From Mixophyes australis (taxonomy: Eukaryota; Chordata; Amphibia; Anura; Limnodynastidae), in NCBI GenBank assembly GCA_036250195.1, contig JAVHZZ010000005.1, positions 71,345,505 through 71,409,504 on the forward strand: a stretch of DNA of 64,000 nt. The letters run 5' to 3'. A model generated the notes under the pieces. The model was not told the origin of the DNA. It searched no databases and was given only the letters and a program-made list of their open reading frames with translations. The translations under genes were made by a program, and so were the position numbers. Of the stretch, positions 47,061 to 58,374 are shown piece after piece. The number at the start of each line of letters is the position of its first letter. Position 1 is the first letter of the stretch.

Positions 47061-48545
47061 GGGTGTTGCTGTTGTTGTTGTTCTAATTATCACTAGAGTG
47101 GGTGATACATACTAGTACAGTGGACAGGTCTGTGGGAGCGTTATTGTTTCCCCCTTTTTTTCTAGATGCCATTCCTGAGAGTTTCAGACGACCATCAAGA
47201 GGAGACAGTGACTGCGGTGAGTGTCCCCCATTCTGTTTTCCATGTCACAAATGTACATGTGTAGCCCCCAGCCCAGGCCCAGACCAAACTTGAGGTGACC
47301 GCAATAGGAGTAGAGTGCAGAAAGTGTTATCGTTTTCCCCCCTAGACTGAAATGGTGTGGGAAGACTGTTGCTGAAGGCGTGGTGTGATTGGTGGGTGAT
47401 CTATCTCAGTGAGAACAGGTAAGGCCTGTTACAGATACAATCTTGTACTTCAGATTTAAAATAAGTCTGCTCCCCATACTCACGCACATATAATCAGCAG
47501 TCCATGTTCTCAGCAGTTCTATATATTATGCGGCATATGCTTGCCTCCCAAGAAATAGGCATGTCATGAGCATCAATCGTCCTATTTTTATTTGAAAAAG
47601 CACAATTTTCCCCATCAATTTATATTCAATGTGTGCAGTAATGAAAACTGCTTACCTAACTTCAGCAAGAGGGTAATATCAATGCTAGCCCTGCACTTTT
47701 GCTATTTGGATCAACAAGTACAAGGCATGGGGGCAGTGCAAATGAGGCAGTTATGTAAAGAAGAAGAATGGAAGGCAGGGAGGGGTAAAGATTAATAAAG
47801 AGCCATGTAGAAAATAGACAGGAGATAAAAGGAGGAAAAATAAAGTACCCCACCCCATGCTGGAAAAGGCAAGATTTACTGGAGGAATGGCATGCAAGCA
47901 ATGTAGGTTGTATATATGCGTATTCCATGTCTTGAAGAAGATGTCTACACATTTTTTTATTATTGTCATATCTGCCCCCAATATTAGAACTCCAGGGTCA
48001 GGTGCCTAGGACCCATTCCAGGACCCATACAGCTTCACCTGTGAATGGGAGGAGAATGAAAGAAGAAATTTGAATACCAGTGCTTAACATGTGTCAAAAA
48101 CACTATTGGTCAGGTTTAATATTAAAATTAATATTTTTAAATTAATATTAAATTGACTTGGGGGGACTTTTCTTTTATTTCTGTAGTATTTGTATATCTG
48201 GGAGTGCTATCAGGATGGGGAGAGCTTATGCATTGCTTTTAGCTGACTGATTTCATTCATTATGACCATAAAAATAGTTTGCTGTTTGTGTACACAGCTT
48301 GCGTATGTAAGCTGCAGGACCATCTGTATCTGCCTGTGGTTTCCTGGCAGCATTTTTATTATTATTTATTGGGTATTTCCCAGGTATATTACTACTTCTC
48401 AGTATGTGTTTTAGTTTGTATGTAGGGCCACTTGCCTATTATAGCATCCCTCTTTTTGTTTGGTGGGTGTAGCTCTCACTATCTATTCTTTTTCTGTATA
48501 GGCGTTAAAAAGAGTCAAGGTGCTACCGTTGCAGATGAATGAACT
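47061..48545. other. Unassigned sequence
   Basis: Short frames only. A small palindromic AATATTAAAATTAATATT cluster lies near 48120-48150. Confidence 0.4.
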
Positions 48546-48547
48546 TG

Positions 48548-48800
48548 GGGCCTGATTCGTTAAAGCGTGCAAAATGAATGTAAATGGCATTTGTTTGTAA
48601 AATGCACATAAATTGGGCATATGCAAGACCGTATTCAACTAAGAGTGGATCTGGATATACACCTCTTGTTGAATACAGGTCTAGGTACGCTCTGGTCTAA
48701 CAGACAATACACTGCAGGATACGTCCCATACATATGTGGACTATAAAGTCCCAAAACAACGCACATTCAATAATTGTCACCTGTAATTAATGTAGTCACT
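48548..48800. mobile_element. Single MITE end (GGGGCCTGATTCGTTAAAG)
   Basis: The end resembles those at 41222 and 61597 but no mirrored partner is present before the hAT copy at 49032. The right limit is approximate. Confidence 0.4.
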
Positions 48801-49031
48801 AATGATACAATTTTTTTTCACTCCAATAAACTTATCAAGATGTTATTAATGTCTACTCTATATAAAATGTATTTTTAGTTGCTCCAGATTGCAAACATGT
48901 TTTAGAAAGCATACACAGCCGTCATCACTGGTAATCAGCACTTACACCCAACCTGTAGCTGGTGCAAATCATGTGACAGAATAACACATACCTGTAAGAT
49001 GTCCAGAGCTTGATTTGGATGCTGCTACGTG

Positions 49032-51410
49032 CAGGGCTGCCAAGAGGAATTCAGGGCCCGGTACAACAAATTAATGGGGCCCCCCTTATAGTCGAGTACG
49101 GGAAAAAAAATTGCGCCGCAAAATTTTTGTGGTCATGCATTTGGGGGCATGGCAAATGCGCCATTGGGGCATGGCTAACACATCAAAATCAATAGGCTCT
49201 GAATTCGCCGGAGCGTCACATATGTCCAAGCACTCCTGACTTTCAGGACATCTAGCACCACAGTGTAGTATACAAAGAATGCAGTGTGTACACAAAGAGT
49301 TCAGTCTTGGCCTGCACCTTACACTCACCAAAAATTGGCATTGTCCCTACTAGAATCACATTTCACATACTGTCCTGCTCTCTCCTACCTGTTCTTCTCA
49401 CTTTCACCACCTGTGGCTGCAGGGTTCTTTAATTGTGGCTTGTCTGGATCCTGGAATGCTGGGGGCCCTATTTGGAAAAAAATGGCTACATTTAGATAAT
49501 TCCAAACAACCCTGGCTTTAAATCAATACCACCCACAATTAATAATCTTTCCTCCAGCTCCAACATTACAATAATGTGCCCCTTCATCATCGCCATGCCT
49601 TATGATCACACTGCGCCCTCCATGCTGCTTTTGCCCCCTTCACCTGGCTCCCCTTCATCACACTATACTATGCTGCTCCCCCCCTTTTTCAATCCCACTG
49701 TGCCATGGCTACCCCCTTTTTAGCTCCACTGTGCCATGCTGCCCCTATTTTTTAACCCCACTGTGACATGCTCCCCCCTGTTTTTTAACCCCACTGTGCC
49801 ATGCTGCCTGCCCCATTTTTTAACCCCACTGTGCCATGTTGCCCCCTGTTTTTTAACCCAACTGTGCCATGCTGCCCCCCTGTTTTTTTAACCCCACTGT
49901 GCCATGCTGCCCCCGTTTTTAAACCCCACTGTGCCATGCTGCCCCCTGTTTTTTAACCCCACTATGACATGCTCCCCCCTGTTTTTTAACCCCACTGTGC
50001 CATGCTGCCCCCCTGTTTTTTAACCCCACCGTGCCATGCTGCCTCCGTTTTTAAACCCCACTGTGCCATGCTGCCCCCCTGTTTTTTTAACCCCACTGTG
50101 ACATGCTCCCCCCTGTTTTTTAACCCCACTGTGCCATTCTGCCTCCCCCGTTTTTTAACCCCTCCGTGCTAGGCCCCCCCCATTTTTTAACCCCTCTGTA
50201 CCAGCCCCCCCACCGTTTTTTAACCCCTCTATGCCAGGCCCCCCCCCCTCATTTTTTAACCACTCTGTGCCAGGCCCCCCCCCTCGTTTTTAACCCCTCT
50301 GTGCCAGGCCCCCCCCTCATTTTTTAACCACTCTGTGCCAGGCCCCCCCTCATTTTTTAACCCCTCTGTGCCAGGCTCCCCCTTGTTTTTTAACCCTTCT
50401 GTGCCAGGCCCCCCCTCATTTTTTTAACCCCTCTGTGCCAGCCCCCCCCATTTTTTAACCCCTCTGTGCCAGGCCCCCCTCATTTTTTAACCCCTCTGTG
50501 CCAGGACCCCCCCTCATTTTTAACCCCTCTGTGCCAGGCCCCCACCATTTTTCAAACCCTCTGTGCCAGGCCACCCCCCCACCCCCCCGTTTTTTAACCT
50601 CTCTGTGCCATGTCCCCCCTTGATTTTTGACCACTCTGTGCCAGGCCCCCCCTCATTTTTTAACCCCTCTGTGCCAGGACCCCCCCTCATTTTTAACCCC
50701 TCTGTGCCAGGCCCCCACCATTTTTCAAACCCTCTGTGCCAGGCCACCCCCCCACCCCCCCGTTTTTTAACCCATCTATGCCAGCCCCCTATTTTTTAAC
50801 CCCTCTGTGCCAGGCCCCCCCGTGTTTTAACCCCTCTGTGCCAGGCCCCCCTCTCGTTTTTTAACCCCTCAATGCCAGATTTGCCCCTGTTTTTTAACCC
50901 CTCTATGCCAGCCCCCCCCCCCATTTTCTAACCCCTCTGTGCCAGGCCCCCCCCTATTTTTAACCCCTCTGTGCCAGGCCCCCCCTCATTTTTTAACCCC
51001 TCTATGCCAGGCCACCCTCCTCGTTTTTTAACCCCTCTATGCCAGACCCCCCCCCCCCCGTTTTCCTCCCTTTATTTACCTTTTCCTTTTCTTCTTTCTT
51101 CTTTCTTTGTCCTCTCTGCTCCTTTCAGACTGAATGCTGGGCGTGACATGATGACGTCACACCCGGCATTCAGTCTGAATGGAGCAGAGAGGAGGGACGC
51201 TGGTGCCGCGATCACGTGAGTATGATTTATTTATTTTTTACTACCCTGTTCCCCCCACCAACGACCGAGCCCCCCAAAAAAAAAAAAAAAAAAAAAATCT
51301 AGTTTTTGAAAAAAAAAGAAATAAAAAAAAAAAAAACGTTGGCGCCGGGCCCCCTGGCATGCCCGGGCCTGGGTAATTAGTACCCACTCCCCCCCCTCTC
51401 GGCGGCCCTG
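49032..51410. mobile_element. Non-autonomous hAT element, CAGGGCTGCC family, copy 2
   Basis: Flanks GCTACGTG (49024-49031) and GCTACATG (51411-51418) match at seven of eight bases. Ends are CAGGGCTGCCAAGAGG and, reversed, CAGGGCCGCCGAGAGG. The block order is the same as copy 1 but the array is more than twice as long. The subterminal palindrome with TGACGTCA (51152-51159) is kept. Confidence 0.93.
49680..51058. repeat. C/T-rich minisatellite inside hAT copy 2, about 33-bp unit
   Basis: About forty units change along the array: the left part has CACTGTGCCATGCTGCCCC, the right part CTCTGTGCCAGGCCCCCC. A block with CACCATTTTTCAAACCCTC and CACCCCCCCGTTTTTTAACC occurs near 50540 and again near 50715, a local duplication of about 175 bases. 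Confidence 0.93.
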
Positions 51411-51418
51411 GCTACATG

Positions 51419-51900
51419 CGCTCGAGCTTGACAGGCCCTTACTGTACATTCACTATGTACATACTTTCATTCCCCTCCCCATTCCGCCCATGAAATTGTA
51501 GACTACAGTAAGGTCCTTTGCGCTCTAAGATTAATTGGATGTTGCTGCATTCACTGGCATATAGTCTGCTTTTGGGCATGGGCAGAGCAATTTTACGCAA
51601 AATACTGGGACCCAGGATGAGGCCTTTAGCTAACGAAGTGGTCAGGATGCGGGAGGTTGACCTGCTCTCCCGGGAATCCGGGAGAACTCCCAAACATTCG
51701 GGAATCTCCTGAATTTTCCAAAAGAGTAGACAACTATGATCTGTGCGACCTTAGTGTACTTGCACTCTCCAAGCTCAAGAGGCCACAAGATATCTGCAAA
51801 TCTAAATATGAACGCAAGTTGTGCACATGCGCAATTTTGCACAAGCATGCATCACTATTTGGTGCAAATGCACTTATGTGCAATTCTAACTGAGGTCCTA
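51419..51900. mobile_element. Fragments of GC-rich MITEs
   Basis: CTGCTCTCCCGGGAATCCGG and GGGAATCTCCTGAATTTTCC at 51660-51720 match the fragment at 21777-21945. The phrase AATTCTAACTGAGGTCC at 51882-51898 is, reversed, a GGACCTCAGTTAGAATT end like the MITE at 20642. Limits are not clear. Confidence 0.45.
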
Positions 51901-53580
51901 TATGTGAATAAATGCACATTGTTATTCATTTGTTCAGTAGTATGGTTGTTCACATCGATTATTTTGAATGTATGCTTATTTGCACAGTATCCCCTCTTAT
52001 ACTCAGTGTGCTGGAAATAATTATCAGTGTCTATTGTTTTTCTGTATGTATTGAAGGGGATCTGCAAAAAATACTGATAATAAGCTAAAGCTTCATTGCC
52101 CAGGCAGCTAGGGGACCTTGCAGGCTCAAGCTAGTCAGAAAAGATTTATTTAATTTTTCTTATTATTTATTTTTTAAAACACATGTTGACAAATATTGTT
52201 TATAACATTTCAGTACTCTAGTCATGGAACCTTCCCTGCCCCGACAACTGGACTTCACAAGTGTGATTGAGGCATTTGCAAATAAAAATTGAGAAAAGTA
52301 ATTTTTTATGTTAAAAAACCAGCAACTTTGTTAATCATGTAAATTGGAAATTTCATAAATGTCTAAATATTATTAATGTTGTACCTGTTACCAGAAAATA
52401 TGATAAAATATATAAAACAGAACTAATTTATTTCCAAAAAATAGTTCTACTTTGTGTGTTTTTGTGTTATAATTGTTGCATATACTGTTTACTAGAAGTG
52501 ATGGATGATTAAGGGGAGAGAAGCTTCCAGTTTTACATCTGTAGCAAATACACCAGGTTTACAGCAGACATACTTACACCCACATGCACAGAACCGAGTC
52601 ATAAGCGCAATATCATTTTGAAAATATTTGTTTTAATAGCAAAACATTCGCTAAAAGGCTTCATATAACAGCAGATATAAGTAAAGATTTTTTTTTAAAA
52701 AAAACCAACAAAAATCACACACTCAAAGTTCTATAATATTTTCACGAACAATGAAGAAAGCACCAAGTAGCTTCAGAGGTGAATCAGCCAATCAGAAGCG
52801 GTTATCTACTGCTGGTGTTCGTCATCATCAATGTGTATTTGTAAATAATACGGCTGAAAAATGCGTATCTGCATCTAAATTTAGATTTGCCTCATTGTGC
52901 AATTTTCCCTCCTAACTCTTTACTTCTATCACTATAACAAAAATCCAACTATGCTAATAATTCCATGAAGAATAAAAATGTGTCTCAGAAAAAAAAATTA
53001 TTTACACAGATTTTGGCAAATTTCGGATTTGTTCTCCAATTGCTGTGGATAAATGAAAATTACCATGTTTCACCCTCAAGACAAAGTGTACGAGAATGTA
53101 CCAGATAAATGGTTGCTATGGGCAACGCCTTCACTTTTGCTTTCTACAAGGTTTGATAACAGTACCCCTAAAACTCTCTACATAAAAACATAATAAGTCT
53201 AACCCCATCTGTGAACACTTGCAGTCTTTAATGCATCCCTGGCTGCTTGATTAGTGGGCAAATGGCTAAGTCCGTATTCATGCTCTTTTCTAGAGAACAC
53301 AGTGGAAAAGCAAAGCCTAAGCAGTTGGGACAGGACGGTTAAGAGAGGTAAGACCTAGAGTTTGTGTGGAATTGTAGGAAAGTACAGGAAGGTAATATTG
53401 GATAGCAGAGTTAAGTGGAAAGAGTAGTGGAATCAGAGGGAGGGATAAGCAGACACATATGTGGGTACATGATGACTGATATTCCCCTTACCCTCTTACC
53501 CCCTGTTTTCAGTTCATTAACATAAGGGTTTTTCTTTACTGTTCTGGCAGCTGTTTGGGCACCCTTGAGTATAGTAACGT
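51901..53580. other. Unassigned AT-rich sequence
   Basis: No supported element. GGTTGCTATGGGCAACGCC near 53112 resembles the inner part of the fold-back MITE at 24596. Confidence 0.4.
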
Positions 53581-53764
53581 ATTCTTATTAGAGATGCTCG
53601 GGCTCGGTTTTATGAAAACCGAGTCCACCCAACCATAACAGAGCCGGCTCGGTACTTTCACTCCATTGGACCTGGAAACGAGGCAAAACATCATCATTGC
53701 GTTGTCTGATTTCATGAGTTTTGGATTCTATAAGTACCGCCCTCCACGGACATCCGGCTCCATT

Positions 53765-54580
53765 TCACTGACAGACACAGAAGGGGTAGCAGCGTTCTTG
53801 GCAGTCTCCAGTGTAGCTTGCCAGTGTCATAGCAAAAACGAAAGAGGATGGATGGCAGTGTTCTTGACAGTCTCCGGTGACATTGTACTGTGCCATAGCT
53901 CACACTGAAACAGTAGGGAAGGCAGTGTTCTTCTTATCAGTCTCCTCTCCAGTGACATTGTTTTGTGCCTTTACTCATACAGAAACAGGAGGGGTGGTAG
54001 TGTTCTTATAAGTCTCCAGTGACAATGCTCTATGCCATTGCTCATACAGAAACAAGAGGGGTGCCAGTTTTCTTCTTATTAGTCTCCAGTGGCATTGCTC
54101 TGTGCAATTGCTCATACAGAAACAGGAGGGGTGGCAGTGTTCTTATAAGTCTCCAGTGACATTGCTCTGTGCCATTGCTCATACAGAAAAGGAAGGGGTG
54201 GCAGTGTCCTTGTCACTCTCCAGTCACATTGCTGAGTGCCATAGCTCCCACAGAAAACAGAAGGGGTGGCAATGTTCTTCTAAGTCTCCATTGACATTGC
54301 TCTGTGCCATCATTGCCCATAGAGACCCAAGAGTGGTGGCAGTGTCTATGTCACTCTCCAGTCACATTGCTCTGTGTCATTGCTCATACAGAAACAGGAG
54401 GGGTGTCGGTGTTCTTATAAGTCTCCAGTGACATTGCTCTGTGCCATTCTTCATATAGAAACAGGAGAGGTGGTAGTATTCTTATAAGTCCAAGTGACAT
54501 TGCTCTGTGCCATTCCTCATACAGAAACAGGAGGGGTGGTAGTGTTCTTATAACTCTCCACTAACAATGCTCTTTGCCAT
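53765..54580. repeat. Diverged 70-90-bp repeat units in hAT copy C
   Basis: About ten units contain CATTGCTCATACAGAAACAG, GAGGGGTGGCAGTGTTCTTA and AGTCTCCAGTGACATTGC. They are much less alike than the units in copy A, so that array was homogenised or expanded more recently. Confidence 0.88.
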
Positions 54581-54589
54581 TTCAATTCA

Positions 54590-55800
54590 ATACTAATTCC
54601 CCGCTGGAATCCACCATTACAGAAGTCTCTGTACTTTAATGTAATTGCTGGTAATGGCCTTCCTTATGGAACTTGCAGTTCATTTTACAACAGAGCTGTC
54701 ACGATTTTTTGAGCAATTCTTTTAGACCAGATCAAATTGTCTTGGAAAAGCTACGTTTTTCCCTAGCAGCAGTTGCCAAAGAAACTGAGGGAGGAGACAT
54801 TGTCGTCTCATGTACCACTTGTGCTGTCAGCTTGCTGACCAGGAACTCAATACATCTCTTGAAATTTGGGACAGTTGGAAAGAAAGAGAAGATATAGCTC
54901 TTAAATCTAGGGTCATGCACTGTCTACCCTCCCTTAGGATGTAAGCTCATTTGAGCAGGGCCCTCTTCCCTCTGTTCTCCATACCTGCTCTTCTGCTCCG
55001 TCTTTACTGCATTAGCCTGCCTGGAGTCTCTGAAGTTTTGGTATTTTTTGTTAACCGTTTGTAATGTGTCACCTTGTTTAGTCTACTGTTTGTGCTGTGT
55101 ACGGCGCTGCGGAACTCTTGTGGCGCCTAATAAATAAAGGATAATAATAATAATAATAATAATAATAATGCACAGTTGCCAAAATGTAGTGATCCGATTT
55201 CAAGATGTTGATAACTCTCGGATCCTAGCGAAGCGAATAAAGTACTTCATCTACAAGTCCTACATAATTAGCAGAATTGCTTTGTTTCATCTCCCCTTCA
55301 ATTTCTCTAGCTGCTTTTCCAAAAGTCTAACTCGGGGAATCACTTGACTCAAGCTAACAGTGTCTGAACTCACTTCACAGGTGACTACTTAGAGTGGTTT
55401 CAGCACCTTGCACAACACGGAAAGTATTCTCCACTGTACTGGACTAAAATACATTCCCCTTCAAATTCTTTTCTTCTTGCAGCTGCTGCAATCTCCTACA
55501 TGCTGTTGCAGAATGCCGAAAATTACCCAAACTATTATAGGACACAGACAGCATCTCCTGCGTGTCACTGTCATTTTTTTTAAAAGCTTTGTACCACCAA
55601 GTTGATTGTGTGAGCAAAACAGGGAATGTGATAAAATTCTTCCTGCTGTAATGCTCTCACAATATTGGTGGCATTATCACAAATGACATATCCTCAGGAG
55701 AGTCCAAGGGGTATAAGCCATGTTGCAATGACATCCCTTAGTTTTTCACACAGGTTGTCAGCGGTCTGCCTCTTAGTGTAGCTGGTGATAAACAAATGTA
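54590..55800 (-). pseudogene. Inverted hAT transposase fragment, C-terminal to middle
   Basis: The reverse complement matches the plus-strand transposase from roughly 57880 back to 56400: for example TAGTCACCTGTGAAGTGAG at 55385 reversed, GACAGCATCTCCTG at 55545 and CTCAGGAGAGTCC at 55690. It ends near 55800 at TTATCACCAGC reversed, before the N-terminal part. Stops and shifts are frequent. The LINE insertion at 54921-55167 interrupts it. Confidence 0.85.
54921..55167 (+). mobile_element. L2-like LINE 3' end inserted in hAT transposase
   Basis: ATGCAC stands on both sides (54915-54920 and 55168-55173); two of the six bases could come from the tail. The insert runs from TGTCTACCCTCCCTTAGG to GGCGCTGCGGAACTCTTG and an AATAAT tail. 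The matching plus-strand transposase at about 57168 shows the uninterrupted site. Confidence 0.9.
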
Positions 55801-55829
55801 GGATACCACTTTGTATTTGCAACAAGATA

Positions 55830-57890
55830 TTTGTGAAGCTGAGGATGGCGCTAATGAGGATGACAACAGTTGTCTAGCCATTTATAGTATTGTAAAGCCA
55901 CACCGACAACACCTTCCTCACCAATATCCTCAATAGTGATCGGATTTAGTTCCGCATCCAAGTTGCTAAGGCTAGATGACTTCTCCCCTATCCAGGAATT
56001 CTCTGAAGAACTCTCGAGCGTTAGTCCCGCTGCTGCTGCTGCTGCTGCTGGAGGTGTATCTTCAACCCAAGAAGAAGACTACTAGTAGTTTACAACAACT
56101 AACTGTTAAACAATTTATTGCAAAAGGAAACAAGTATGAAAGCTGTCACCCAGTCGCAAAGCGGATCACAGACGCAATGGCGACTATGCTAGTATTAGAT
56201 CTGCGCCCAATATCCACAATTAATGCAGCTGGTTTTAGACAGTTAATTGAGGTCCTATGCCCTCGTTACCAAATTCCATCATGACAACATTTTACTAGAA
56301 AAGCAATTCCTCACCTCTACCAGAAAGTTCGATAGAATGTAATTATTGGGCTACAAAATGCCATTCTACCCCTCTACACTTAACCACAGATATGTGGACA
56401 GATTTTTCAGAGGCAGGCTACTCTGTGTATCACCGGCTTCACTAAGAGGCATATCGCTGACAACCTGTTTGAAAAACTAAGGGATGTCATTGCAACATGG
56501 CTTATCCTGTACTCTCCTGAGGATATGTAATTTCTAATAACGCCACCAATGTTGTCAGAGCATTACAGCTGGGTGAAATCCATCACATTCCCTGTTTTGT
56601 TCACACAATCAACTTGGTGGTACAGAGCTTTTTGAAAAATGACAGGGACTTGCAGGAGATGCTGTCCATAGCCCGAAAAATTTCGGGACATTTTCGACAT
56701 TCTGCAACAGCATGTAGGAAATTGCAGCAGCTGCAAGAACAATTTATTTTTCCCTGACACCAACTGAAGCAAGAGGTGGTAACAATGTGGAATTCCACAC
56801 TTTATATGCTTGTGAGGATGGAAGAACAACGAAAAGCCATCAATGCTTACTCCACAAGCCATGATATTGGGAAAGAAGGGGGGATGTATTTTACTCAAGT
56901 GAATGTGGAGAATAATTTCCGTGTTGTGCAAGGTGCTGAAACCATTTGAAGTAGTCACCTGTGAAGTGAGTTCAGACACTGCTAGCTTGAGTCAAGTGAT
57001 TCCCTTAATTAGACTTTTGGAAAAGCAGCTAGAGAAATTAAAGGAGGGGATGAAACAAAGCAATTACACTAAGTATGTCAGACTTGTAGATGAAGTACTT
57101 TATTCGCTTCGCCAGGATCCAAGAGTTATCAACATCTTGAAATCGGATCACTACATTTTGGCGACTGTGCTTGATCCTAGGTTTAAGAGCTATGTCTTCT
57201 CTTTCTTTCCAACTGCTCCAGATCACAATAGATGCAATGAGTTCCTGGTGAGCAAGTTGACAACTGAAGTGGTACATGATACGTCGGCGTCCCCTCCTTC
57301 AGTTTGTCAGGCTACTGCTGCTAGGAAAAAACTAAGCTTTTCCAAAAGACCCAGTGGTGAAGCAGATGAGTCAGCATAACATTTTGACATTTGGACTTGT
57401 CTAAAAGAATTGCCCAAAAATCGTGGCACCTCTGTCGTAACTCCACCTGATCCTAGTATCAACATCCAAAAAATGGTTGAGGATTATTTTAATGGCAGCG
57501 TACAAATAGACATTCAGACAGTCCCTTTACATACTGGATGGAAAAATGGCAATTTGCAGACCCATGTACAAACTCGCTTTGCAATACCTAAGCTGCCCAC
57601 CATCCAGTGTGTACTCGGAAAGAGTTTTCAGCAGCAGCCGGGAACCTTGTTAGCGATCGGCGTAGAAGACTACTTCATAAAAATGAGGTAAAGATTATGT
57701 TCATCAAAATTAACTACAAATTCCATGAGGAAGGCCTTTACTAGCAATTACAACAAAGTACAGAGACTTCTGTAATTGTGGATTACAGCGGGGATGAATT
57801 AGTATTGTGTGAAGATGATGAACACATTGATGAGGGTGAGGATGAGGCTGAAGATGATGACAACAACATCTTGCCACTGTAGAGTTCATT
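55830..57890 (+). pseudogene. ZBED-type hAT transposase, degraded
   Basis: A remnant of the BED finger (DDNSCLAI near 55860) precedes an acidic linker and a CTG run near 56035. The open stretch 55976-56284 contains KRITDAM and PISTINAAGFRQLIEVLCPRYQIPS, shared with ZBED proteins. Next come TTDMWTD near 56390 (first catalytic region), the C-x-H-T-I-N-L-V segment near 56600, and an open frame 56903-57379 with VLKPFEVVTCEVSSDTASLS and ATVLDPRFKSY. Around 57615-57690 the dimerisation motif (SERVFS, NLVSDRRRRLL) is readable across a frameshift. At least four stops or shifts inactivate it. The gene would be about 1.9 kb if intact, normal for this group. Confidence 0.88.
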
Positions 57891-57950
57891 GACAGCACTG
57901 TTAGTTTAGCTGCCTTTAGCCCATTGTTAGCTTGTTTTGTGGGGGGCCCA

Positions 57951-58012
57951 AACAAACCAAGCACTTCATCAACAAAAGTGGCACTCCTTGTCGTTGAAGT
58001 GCTTGGTTTGTT
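57951..58012. repeat. 18-bp-stem hairpin after hAT transposase
   Basis: AACAAACCAAGCACTTCA at 57951-57968 is mirrored exactly at 57995-58012 with a 26-base loop. It lies about 120 bases past the acidic end of the transposase. It could act as a transcript-end structure or be the trace of another small insertion. Confidence 0.85.
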
Positions 58013-58374
58013 AAACTGTACTTGCTACCCTTCCTGTTACTGTGTGAGATTGTTAAAGCTTTTTAACATATGGGTGGGTGGGAGGTCCCAAGGACATTTC
58101 CATCTTGCACCACTTTTCTTTTCTGCCACTGCTGAGTGGCAATGTTTCCTAGATGTGCTATGAACTGCCGTGTGTTTGTGTTGTTGCTTAGCATCCAGCC
58201 AGTTTACTGCAGTCTTTGTCTGAAAGTGTATGAAAATAATATTGTGACTTGTGAGGTGGTCAAAATTTACTGTAAATGACTCTAAATTGGTGTTATTGAT
58301 GTTAATAATAATCTAGGAACAAAAAAGAGCAAACATGTGATTTTAGCATATTTTAGAATTTTTTCTAAAAAATA

